DNA from: Bacteroidota bacterium
GTDB lineage: Bacteria > Bacteroidota > Bacteroidia > Chitinophagales > Saprospiraceae
Reading direction: 5' to 3'
NCBI GenBank assembly: GCA_008501835.1
Contig: QQUB01000764.1
Span: 1-7,544 of the forward strand
DNA: 7,544 nt
Within the stretch, counting starts at the first letter, position 1. Each line of letters starts with the position of its first letter. Made by a program: the position numbers and the translations under genes. The notes beneath the pieces were generated by a model. That model saw only the letters and a program-made list of their open reading frames with translations. It had not been told where the DNA came from and did not search any database. Positions 1-7,200 of the stretch are shown here, piece by piece.

Positions 1-464
1 TTGCACTTGCTTTTGGAATGAAGGTCATCGCCAACCATAAATACCCTGAGCGGGATAAAATGGAGGACGTTGTTTTTGTTGATTCCGATAAACTTTTCAG
101 CGAGAGTGATTTAGTAAGTCTGCATGCGCCATTGACAAAGGAAAATGAAGGGTTGATTAATGCTCCATTATTAGAAATGATGAAGCCTTCTGCCTTTCTG
201 ATCAATACGGCCAGAGGAGGATTTATTAATGAACAAGATCTGAAAAGCGCTCTGGAATCAGGAAAAATTGCAGGTGCTGCCCTCGATGTCCTTTCTGCAG
301 AACCTCCAGCCGATGGCCATGCCCTGGTAGGAATCGAAAATTGCCTGATTACTCCCCATGTGGCCTGGGCGAGTAAAGAAGCCCGGGAAAGACTGATGCA
401 GGAAACCATATTGAATATCAAAGGCTTCCTGGAGGGAAATACCAGAAATGCAGTGAATTTTTAA
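1..464 (+). CDS. hprA: Glycerate dehydrogenase / D-2-hydroxyacid dehydrogenase, C-terminal part (5' end outside window)
   Basis: The reading frame is open from the window edge (first whole codon at 3) and reads ALAFGMKVIANHKYP before and through an internal Met at 18, so that Met is not the start; the N-terminal catalytic part and the GxGxxG NAD-binding loop lie upstream. The rest of the NAD-binding domain and the return to the catalytic domain are present. The three family active-site residues are visible: Arg in INTARGG (codon at 213), Glu in LSAEPP (codon at 300) and His in ITPHVAWAS (codon at 357). The family reduces 2-keto acids with NAD(P)H; here hydroxypyruvate to D-glycerate is the likely reaction, because the ending ITPHVAWASKEARERLM resembles bacterial glycerate dehydrogenases more than SerA or lactate dehydrogenase. 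There is no ACT domain, which argues against long-form SerA. The enzyme is cytosolic. It converges with mnmG. The family is certain, the exact substrate less so. Confidence 0.85.
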   Translation, partial: ALAFGMKVIANHKYPERDKMEDVVFVDSDKLFSESDLVSLHAPLTKENEGLINAPLLEMMKPSAFLINTARGGFINEQDLKSALESGKIAGAALDVLSAEPPADGHALVGIENCLITPHVAWASKEARERLMQETILNIKGFLEGNTRNAVNF

Positions 465-530
465 CTCTCTTATTCAGTTTGTACTACAAAACTGAGTACT
501 GGAAAAAAACTGGGTATAATTATCCGGGAA

Positions 531-615
531 TGAAACCTCCGAGGTTTTGGGAATCTAGACCATTAGAATTATGGAAAAATTGACCCAAAACTATAATTGA
601 AACCTCGGAGGTTTT
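531..615. repeat. Pair of 15-base palindromes (AAACCTC-S-GAGGTTT) between convergent genes
   Basis: Two copies of an 18-base unit, TGAAACCTC[C/G]GAGGTTTT, sit at 531-548 and 598-615 and differ only at the central base. Each contains a perfect odd-length palindrome (533-547 and 600-614). Because the arms are self-complementary, the copies can also pair with each other over all 15 bases around a 52-base spacer. The spacer has further complementarity: GTTTTGGG (544-551) with CCCAAAAC (584-591), and ATGGAAAAA (571-579) with TTTTTCCAT (612-620). The gap between hprA and mnmG is 465-626; its other notable element is a weak hairpin at 475-494 (CAGTTTG paired with CAAAACTG, one bulged A), with no T run after it. 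The repeat is read directly from sequence; a shared terminator or a dispersed-repeat origin is inference. Confidence 0.75.
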
Positions 616-616
616 T
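600..616 (+). terminator. Possible intrinsic terminator for the rightward hprA transcript
   Basis: On the plus strand AAACCT-CGG-AGGTTT forms a 6-bp hairpin whose 3' arm runs into five T residues (612-616). This suits the end of hprA transcription, although it lies about 135 bases after the stop. On the minus strand it begins 12 bases past the mnmG stop and is followed by a weaker TTTCAATT, so it might act in both directions. The stem is short, so this is only a candidate. Confidence 0.35.
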
Positions 617-626
617 CCATGCAATC

Positions 627-2492
627 CTACCTCCCCATATGGATGAGTAACACCGAAATATCCGCGGGAGAAACACCACTGATACGACTGGCCTGGCCAA
701 TAGTTTGAGGTCGCTGTTTAGACAATTTCTCCCGTGCTTCTGCCGATAGAGATGGCAAGCTGTTAAAATCAAAATCTTCTTTGATGGCAACCGTTTCCAG
801 GCGATTCATCTTTTCTACCATTTCCTGTTCCTTCTGAATATAACCTTCATATTTGAGGTGGATCTCTGCCTGTTCGATCTTTTCTTTATCGAATTTTTCG
901 AGGAAGGAATCTACCTCAGGCAATACCTCACGTACTTCGGAAAGGTTGATATGTGGTCTTGATAAAACCCGGTGCAATTTCAGCTTTTGCTTTAATGGTG
1001 CAGAATTCTTGGATGCCAGATAATTATTCAACTGATCAGGAGTAACACTCAGGTTTCGAAGGAATTTTTGGATTTCCTCTGAAGCCTGAACTTTTTCCTC
1101 TACATGCTGCATACGTTCATCGGTGCCACGGATGCCCAGGTTTTGAGCCAATGGGGTAAGTCTGATATCTGCATTGTCCTGACGCAGCAAAATTCTGTAT
1201 TCCGCACGGGAGGTAAACATTCGATAAGGCTCATTGGTGCCTTTATTTACCAGGTCATCGATTAATACCCCAATGTAGGCTTCAGACCGTTTGAGAATAA
1301 ATGGATCTTCTTCCCGAATTTTCAATACGGAATTAATACCCGCCATTAACCCCTGACTGGCAGCTTCTTCATATCCGGTAGTACCATTGATCTGTCCGGC
1401 AAAGAATAAATTGTCAATCAGGTGAGTTTCAAGGCTCATTTTCAACTGGGTAGGAGGGAAGTAGTCGTATTCAATGGCATATCCCGGGCGGAACATTTTG
1501 GCGTTCTCAAATCCGGGGATCATTTGTAAAGCTTTGTACTGGACATCTTCCGGTAGGGAGGAAGAAAACCCATTTACATAGATCTCTACGGTCTTTTCTC
1601 CTTCCGGTTCTACAAATAACTGATGACGATCCCTTTCTGCGAATCGGTCGATCTTATCCTCAATGGACGGACAATATCTTGGTCCGACCCCACGAATCCT
1701 TCCGTTGAACATCGGGGATCTGTCAAATCCGGTCTTGAGCAAGTCGTGCACCTTTTGGTTGGTATAGGTGATATGACAAGGCAATTGTTTGGTTAACTTA
1801 GGAGTATCTGTATAAGAAAATTTTCCTGGATCTTCGTCACCCGGTTGTTCTTCCATTTTATCCCAATCGAGGGATCTTCCGTCAATTCGCGGAGGTGTTC
1901 CGGTCTTCATTCTTCCGGATTCAAATCCAAGGTCCTCCAGTTGTCCCGTAATTCCTCTGGCCGCTTTTTCTCCTGCACGGCCACCGCTGAATTGTTTTTC
2001 TCCAATATGAATGATACCATTGAGAAAAGTTCCGTTGGTCAGTACGACAGTTTTGGCAGGGATCTCAAGACCAAGTCCGGTATACACACCACAAGCACGA
2101 TTGTCTTTAACCATGATTCCGGTGACCATTTCCTGCCAGAAGTCAATATTTGGATGGGCTTCCAGCATGAGCCTCCATTTTTCCGCAAAACGCATGCGGT
2201 CACTTTGAGCCCTGGGGCTCCACATAGCAGGACCTTTGGAAAGGTTCAGCATCCTGAACTGAATCATGGTATGGTCAGTGACGATACCTGAATAACCTCC
2301 AAGCGCATCCACCTCCCGCACGATCTGGCCCTTTGCTACACCACCCATGGCTGGATTACAGGACATCTGGGCAATCGTATTCATATTCATGGTGGCAAGC
2401 ATTACCTTTGCACCCATGTTGCCTGCCGCCACAGCCGCCTCACATCCAGCATGACCAGCACCTACTACTATTACATCGTATTCCGGAAACAT
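627..2492 (-). CDS. mnmG: tRNA uridine-5-carboxymethylaminomethylation enzyme MnmG (GidA)
   Basis: The 621-residue protein is close to the usual length of about 630. MnmG works with the GTPase MnmE to place a carboxymethylaminomethyl (or aminomethyl) group on U34 of certain tRNAs, using FAD, NADH and methylene-tetrahydrofolate, in the cytosol. Visible landmarks: the FAD-binding loop VVGAGHAGCEAA (residues 9-20); MSCNPAMGGVAKG with Cys45, matching catalytic Cys47 of the E. coli enzyme; GPRYCPSIEDK with Cys274, matching Cys277; NGFSSSLPEDVQ (308-319); LFFAGQINGTTGYEEAA (362-378); the family signature GTNEPYRMFTSRAEYR (418-433); and the helical C-terminal domain with YEGYIQKE and the ending RPQTIGQASRISGVSPADIS, associated with tRNA and MnmE binding. 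The start MFPEYDVIVVGAG fits family N-termini and has AGGA (2499-2502) six bases upstream. No key residue is missing. mnmE is not in the window. Confidence 0.97.
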   Translation of the reverse strand: MFPEYDVIVVGAGHAGCEAAVAAGNMGAKVMLATMNMNTIAQMSCNPAMGGVAKGQIVREVDALGGYSGIVTDHTMIQFRMLNLSKGPAMWSPRAQSDRMRFAEKWRLMLEAHPNIDFWQEMVTGIMVKDNRACGVYTGLGLEIPAKTVVLTNGTFLNGIIHIGEKQFSGGRAGEKAARGITGQLEDLGFESGRMKTGTPPRIDGRSLDWDKMEEQPGDEDPGKFSYTDTPKLTKQLPCHITYTNQKVHDLLKTGFDRSPMFNGRIRGVGPRYCPSIEDKIDRFAERDRHQLFVEPEGEKTVEIYVNGFSSSLPEDVQYKALQMIPGFENAKMFRPGYAIEYDYFPPTQLKMSLETHLIDNLFFAGQINGTTGYEEAASQGLMAGINSVLKIREEDPFILKRSEAYIGVLIDDLVNKGTNEPYRMFTSRAEYRILLRQDNADIRLTPLAQNLGIRGTDERMQHVEEKVQASEEIQKFLRNLSVTPDQLNNYLASKNSAPLKQKLKLHRVLSRPHINLSEVREVLPEVDSFLEKFDKEKIEQAEIHLKYEGYIQKEQEMVEKMNRLETVAIKEDFDFNSLPSLSAEAREKLSKQRPQTIGQASRISGVSPADISVLLIHMGR

Positions 2493-2521
2493 AGACTTTC
2501 CTAAGCTTTAATTTTTTGTTA

Positions 2522-2536
2522 ATGGCCGCAAAGTTA
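2522..2536 (-). promoter_or_regulatory. mnmG promoter, Bacteroidota-type -7 box
   Basis: Read on the minus strand, 2536-2529 is TAACTTTG, an exact match to the TAnnTTTG -7 box of the primary sigma factor of Bacteroidota, followed by CGGCCAT, where transcription would start near 2522. This would give a leader of about 30 bases before the mnmG ATG. I see no convincing TTTG -33 element at normal spacing, so the -7 box carries the call. Confidence 0.55.
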
Positions 2537-2541
2537 GGGAG

Positions 2542-2568
2542 TTTGTTTCAATGTTTGTTATAAATTTC
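2542..2568 (+). promoter_or_regulatory. Possible promoter for the M15 lipoprotein gene
   Basis: TTTG at 2542-2545 and TAAATTTC at 2561-2568 approximate the -33 and -7 boxes of Bacteroidota (TTTG and TAnnTTTG). The last base of the -7 box differs, and the 15-base gap is a little shorter than usual. Initiation near 2575 would leave about 30 bases of leader before the ATG at 2605. It lies just beyond the mnmG -7 box on the other strand, so the two promoters would be divergent and nearly abutting. Confidence 0.3.
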
Positions 2569-2604
2569 GGCTCTTCCATAATTTACATCAACAAACCAAT
2601 AAAA

Positions 2605-3411
2605 ATGAACTGGTTAATACCATCCCTGTGTTTATTCGTTTTCGCGTCTTTTTCATGCACTGGTCCGTCCGCTAAGCCTACTGAGACCACTCCTGAGCAG
2701 GAAGAAATTGCCGAAGATATAATCGAGATCGATACTACTTTTACTCTTGATTATTTGCGTGGATATTTCCAACCATCTAAACACCACGCCTTCGTAAAAG
2801 TTGACCCGGCATATACCGATGGTGCAAGAGTTTATTACCTGCACAGAGAAACCTGGGAAGCCTTTAAAAACATGGCAGATAGTGCAGCTACAGATGGCAT
2901 AAAACTTGTCATCAGATCGGCTGCCAGAAATTTTGAACACCAGAAATCCATCTGGGAAGGTAAATGGACGGGAAGCAGATTGATTGAAGAAGGTGCCAAT
3001 GCAGCAGAAAAATATCCGGATCCGAAAACAAGAGCCTTAAGGATTCTATTGTACAGTTCTATGCCAGGAACATCACGTCATCATTGGGGAACAGATCTTG
3101 ATCTCAATAATTTCACCAATGAATTTTTTAAGCAAGGTAAAGGTGCTGAAATCTACCAATGGCTCGTCACAAACGGGCCTTCATTTGGCTTTTGTCAGCC
3201 TTATACCGCCAAGGGACCTGACCGTCCACACGGGTACGAAGAGGAACGGTGGCACTGGTCTTATATCCCATTGGCCCGGCAGTTGACAGAACTCGCTCGC
3301 AGAAATTTAACGGATGAAGCCATCAACGGTTTCCAGGGTGCGGAAACTGCTCCACAAATTGGTGTGGTCGAGAAATATGTTTTAGGAATTAATAAGGAAT
3401 GTTTGAAGTAG
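2605..3411 (+). CDS. M15-family D-alanyl-D-alanine (or L,D-) carboxypeptidase lipoprotein
   Basis: The 268-residue protein starts with a short lipoprotein signal, MNWLIPSLCLFVFASFSC, with Cys18 as the probable lipidated residue. A Pro/Thr/Glu-rich linker (20-45) and a VanY/LdcB-like peptidase domain (about 70-235) follow. Zinc-site motifs are clear: SRHHWGTDLD (157-166) fits SxHxxGxxxD with His159 and Asp166 as ligands, and ERWHW (214-218) supplies catalytic Glu214 and third ligand His217. Arg108 and Gln113 in SAARNFEHQ fit the substrate-binding region. The family trims terminal D-alanine from peptidoglycan stem peptides; whether this one acts on penta- or tetrapeptides cannot be told. It should be anchored in the envelope facing the periplasm. 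An in-frame ATG at 2551 would put 18 extra residues before the signal and would lie inside the promoter region, so I chose 2605, which has an A-rich leader. The gene is divergent from mnmG and has no operon partner. Confidence 0.88.
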   Translation: MNWLIPSLCLFVFASFSCTGPSAKPTETTPEQEEIAEDIIEIDTTFTLDYLRGYFQPSKHHAFVKVDPAYTDGARVYYLHRETWEAFKNMADSAATDGIKLVIRSAARNFEHQKSIWEGKWTGSRLIEEGANAAEKYPDPKTRALRILLYSSMPGTSRHHWGTDLDLNNFTNEFFKQGKGAEIYQWLVTNGPSFGFCQPYTAKGPDRPHGYEEERWHWSYIPLARQLTELARRNLTDEAINGFQGAETAPQIGVVEKYVLGINKECLK

Positions 3412-3459
3412 CTTTTGCTAAATTCATTTATGGATTTTAGCCATGATTGATGAAAACTA

Positions 3460-3648
3460 ACCCCGTTAGGGGTCTCATATCGGCAATATGCTACGGGACA
3501 AAAAAATCTCGTGCCTTTAGGTACGAAATCTAATTCCCGGAGTAAGAAATCTTACCATAAAAGTCATTAGGTACCTACAGCACCTATATATAACAGGTCC
3601 ACGCCGGGAGTTACCTGGATTTGGCACCTGCCGGTGCCTTAGGCGGCA
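3460..3648. repeat. Cluster of small REP-like hairpins with related GTGCC-TTAGG cores
   Basis: At least six short inverted repeats are packed here: ACCCC-gtta-GGGGT (3460-3473); CATAT-cggca-ATATG (3476-3490); TCGTGCC-ttta-GGTACGA (3509-3526, one G-T wobble); GTAAG-aaat-CTTAC (3542-3555); the palindrome TAGGTACCTA (3568-3577) inside an AGGTAC/GCACCT near-hairpin (3570-3585); and GGCACC-tgcc-GGTGCC (3623-3638), overlapped by TGCCG/CGGCA (3629-3648). Three share a core: 3511-3524 reads GTGCCTTTAGGTAC, the reverse complement of 3571-3583 reads GTGCTGTAGGTAC, and 3634-3643 reads GTGCCTTAGG. The first two face each other around the GTAAG hairpin. It fits a REP/BIME-type dispersed element or a structured untranslated RNA. 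The 3412-3780 gap has no credible gene; 3412-3459 and 3661-3694 show nothing I can name. Confidence 0.6.
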
Positions 3649-3694
3649 ATTTTCGGGAAGGTATATGAAATTAATGACGGATCGGAAAAACCTA

Positions 3695-3734
3695 ACACAT
3701 TCATGCACTGACGCACTCAATCATTTAAGCATTA
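3695..3734. repeat. Degenerate 4-base periodic tract (ANNC units)
   Basis: Ten consecutive tetramers can be read as ACAC, ATTC, ATGC, ACTG, ACGC, ACTC, AATC, ATTT, AAGC, ATTA. All begin with A and seven end with C, which looks like a decayed simple repeat of the ACTC/ATTC type. It ends inside the probable promoter region of the next gene. Periodicity is visible, but the tract is short, so the call is tentative. Confidence 0.4.
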
Positions 3735-3750
3735 TTATTTCCTATATTTA
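3724..3750 (+). promoter_or_regulatory. Possible promoter for the small lipoprotein gene
   Basis: TATATTTA at 3743-3750 matches TAnnTTTG except for its last base, and TTTA at 3724-3727 could serve as a poor -33 box 15 bases upstream. Initiation near 3757 would give a leader of about 24 bases. The surrounding AT-rich sequence makes chance matches likely. Confidence 0.27.
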
Positions 3751-3780
3751 CATCATTATTAAACCCTCAATTTGATTACC

Positions 3781-4218
3781 ATGAGAAACACATCACCGTT
3801 GGCGATTTTATTGGCTCTGGCAACTTTCCTTATTTTTTCATGCAAAACTACCACCTACACCATTGACAATCTTCCGGAAAAACAACTCTATTTCGGTAGT
3901 GGAGGAGGATTCACCGGGATGGTCACTGAGTATTTATTGTTGGAAAATGGCCAATTGTTCAAGGTGCCGTCGCCGGGACAATTAGAAGAAATGGATAAGG
4001 TCAAAAAGAAAAAGGCTGAATCAATTTATGCGGAATACGAAGCCCTCGGATTTGGTGATCTGATCTTTAATCAACCGGGGAATATCTATTATTTCATCAG
4101 AATGGTAAACGGTGAATCTGAGAACTTCATCAGCTGGAGTGACCAACGCCCTCTTCCGGAAGTCAAAATGATGGATTATTATAAATCCCTTATGGAAACA
4201 GTTCAGCCATCCAAATAA
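3781..4218 (+). CDS. Small lipoprotein of unknown function
   Basis: I do not recognise a named family. The 145-residue product has a lipoprotein signal, MRNTSPLAILLALATFLIFSC, with probable lipidated Cys21. The mature part of about 125 residues has a glycine-rich stretch FGSGGGFTG (38-46) leading into a beta-rich EYLLLENGQLFKV (50-62), a charged helical segment (69-86, MDKVKKKKAESIYAEYEA) and a second beta-like stretch NIYYFIRMVNGESENFISWS (101-120). No Cys remains after Cys21 and no metal-binding motif is evident. There are no acidic residues directly after Cys21, so the common surface-export signal of Bacteroidota lipoproteins is not apparent and a periplasmic location is more likely. A TTG at 3772 would add three residues (MIT) before the ATG; I prefer ATG 3781 because the signal begins there. 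The protease gene starts 60 bases downstream on the same strand, so co-transcription is possible. Confidence 0.75.
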   Translation: MRNTSPLAILLALATFLIFSCKTTTYTIDNLPEKQLYFGSGGGFTGMVTEYLLLENGQLFKVPSPGQLEEMDKVKKKKAESIYAEYEALGFGDLIFNQPGNIYYFIRMVNGESENFISWSDQRPLPEVKMMDYYKSLMETVQPSK

Positions 4219-4278
4219 ATTTTACACTCCAAAAACCAAAATTATTTAACTGCTCCGTGCAATTTTAACTCTGAACAA

Positions 4279-7200
4279 ATGCAAAATTTTAAATCATTTC
4301 TATTGTTATTGTTTTTGCTGGTTTTCACGCAGACAGCCTTTGCCCAGCAATCCAAACCTCAAAAACCTGAAAATATTACACCTACCAATTTCGACCCTGC
4401 CACCTTCCAGGTTGATGACAAGATGTTGCAGGGGATACCGAGAGCAAATAGATTGTTGCCGTCCAAATCTAATTTGAAGCAGGTAACTATTCCACCGAGG
4501 TTGTTATCGAAAGAATCCTTTTTGAAGATTGAAGCGAGTGAAAATGGCTTGCCTTTATTTATATCCGGCCAGCTCGACAGTGAAAAACGAGCATTGCCCG
4601 GGGAACAGCAGGTCCAGGAGTATTTAATGGCTGCAGCTGATCTTATGAAAATTGTTGATCCGGTTTCGGAGTTCACTTTGACGAGAACAGAAACGGATGA
4701 GTTAGGCTTTACACACTATCGAATGCAACAATATTATCATGGATTGCCAGTTTATGGCGGTCAGGTTATTGTGCATTCAAATGCAGAAGCAGTAGTCGAA
4801 AGGTTGAATGGGAGGTATTTTCCTACTCCGATGATCAAAGACCTGAATCCTTCCGTCTCTGAAAATATGGCTGAAACCTTGGCAACAAATGATTTGTCAT
4901 CGTTTACCACAGTTAAAGAATTATCACCAGAAGAACAGCAGCTTGTTGCCTCAAATGGAGAAGGGCCTGAACTGATCATTTATCATATTGATAATGATGC
5001 TGAGCAGGAAGTTTTATGCTGGAAAGTGAATGTTATCCCCAACCTGCTCGAAAACTGGGATTATTATATCGATGCACATTCCGGGGCCATTATTCACAAA
5101 ATAAATAACAGCTGTACTTTATATCCTGAATTATTGAGGAAGGAACATGGACATTGTCAACATAATCATGGAGTACCTTTGATTGAAGAGAGTGAGATGG
5201 AGCTTGGCCTGCTGGGAGGGACCACTGGGTCCGGGGTGGATTTGAAAGGAGTTGTCCGTACCATAAATGTTTATGAAGACGGTGGAGAATATGTGATGTT
5301 GGATGTGGGAAGGGAAATGTTTGATCAATCATCAGATATTCCCAACAATATGAGTGGGGCTATATTGACTTTGGATGCTCAAAATACGAATCCAGCCAGC
5401 AATGATTTTGATGCCAGTTACATCTTTGGTCCGGGTAATAACTGGAATGATCCGAAGGCTGTAAGTGCTCATTTTCATGCTGCGGAGAGTTATGAATATT
5501 TCCGCGGTGTGCATTCCAGGAATTCGATCAATGGAAGTGGTGGAAATATCGTGGCATTTATCAATGTTGCCGAAACAGATGGTTCAGGAATGGACAATGC
5601 CTTCTGGAATGGAGCTGCAATGTTTTATGGAAATGGCAGCCAGGCATTCAGCAGCCCGCTTCAAAAATCGTTGGATACCGGAGGTCATGAAATGACACAT
5701 GGGGTTGTGGGAAGTTCCGCAGGACTGATCTACCAGGGACAATCAGGAGCTCTCAATGAAAGTTTTGCTGATGTGTTTGGGGTGATGATCGACCCGGATG
5801 ACTGGCAATTAGGGGAAGATATCGTTAATTCAGGCATCTTTACTTCCGGAGCTTTGCGTGACCTATCCGATCCAAATCAGGGAGGAAACGGGCTAAGCTT
5901 TCCCGGATGGCAGCCGGCACATATGAATGAGTATGAGGACCTGCCATTTACCAGTGAAGGGGATAACGGAGGAGTGCATGTGAACAGTGGAATCCCGAAT
6001 CATGCTTTTTACCTTTATGCCACTTCAGTGGGGAATAGTGATGCAAGAAGAGTGTATTACCGCGCTTTGACAACCTATTTAACCAATCAATCACAATTCA
6101 TTGATTGCCGTTTGGCCGTTATTCAGTCCGCGTCAGATATTTTTGGATCATCCTCCAACCAGGTAGCTGCGGCAGCAAGTGCCTTTGATCAGGTAGGGAT
6201 AACGGATGGATCAGGTTCGGGAGGAACAGAAGAGCTTGATACTAATGAAGGAGATGAATATATCCTGTTGACAAATGGAAGCTTCGATGCCCTGTATTTG
6301 TTTGACGGAACGGATTTTCCTGTTGTGTCTAACGCTGGTGTTTTGAGTCGACCAAGTGTAACGGATGATGGTACCCTCATTTTATTTGTCGATGATAACA
6401 ATGACATCAAAGTTTTAGAATTAAAAGACGGAACCGGGCAATACGATGAATATTATCTGGAAACAAATCCTCAACAGATATGGAGGAATGTGGCTATTTC
6501 CAAAGATGGCACCAAATTGGCGGCGTTGACCACCGATTGGGACAATTATGTTTTCATTTTTGACTTCACCAGCACTCAGGGGCAGTATATTGAAATATTG
6601 AATCCTACATCCCAGCAGGGCGTCTTTACCGATGATGTGCAATATGCGGATTTCATTGAATGGGATTACTCAGGAGAGTTGTTGCTGTTTGATGCCTATA
6701 ATGTTTTGGACGATGATTTTGGGAATACTTCTGATTACTGGGATATTGGTTTGATCCATGTCTGGGATAATGGTTTTAACTTTTTCGGAAATGGTTATGT
6801 GTTCAAGATATTCAGCGGATTACCGGATAATACCGGGGTAGGGGATCCTACTTTTTCCAAGAACAGTCCAAATATCATTGCTTTGGATTTCATTGGCGAT
6901 GCTGAGAACTTTTCAGATTTTTCTGTGATAGCCGTCGATACGGAAGCCGGTGAGGTAGGTTATATTTTTGAAGATAACCTTGTATTAGGAAGACCGAATT
7001 ATTCGATGGAAGATGATCAACTTATATTTGATGCTTTGAGCCAATCAGATGACGAGATTATAGCCATCATTGATCTTAATGCTGATAAAATCACTCCCGC
7101 CGGAGATGCTCAGGCATTTATCACGGGAAGTGCCAATTGGGGCTTATGGTTTGCTGTTGGGGAGCGTGATTTTACTTCCACCGAGGATTTTGACCGTGAG

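Noticed and set aside
569..790. A 73-codon minus-strand frame overlapping the end of mnmG
   Set aside because: It overlaps the conserved C-terminal part of mnmG in another frame and has no family features.
1845..2291. A 148-codon plus-strand frame inside mnmG
   Set aside because: It is antisense to highly conserved mnmG codons, with a Ser/Phe-rich composition typical of a shadow frame.
2551..2604. Upstream ATG start for the M15 lipoprotein
   Set aside because: It would place 18 residues before an otherwise standard lipoprotein signal peptide, and the ATG falls within the likely promoter.
3460..3648. CRISPR array or tRNA-like gene in the hairpin-rich gap
   Set aside because: There are no identical direct repeats with regular spacers, no cas genes, and no cloverleaf with a T-arm or CCA end; the hairpins are short and independent.
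3517..3720. A 67-codon open frame on the minus strand in the gap before the small lipoprotein
   Set aside because: It runs straight through the hairpin cluster and the tetramer tract, has an arginine/cysteine-rich composition unlike its neighbours, and lacks a recognisable domain or a convincing start region. It is best explained by repeat sequence.
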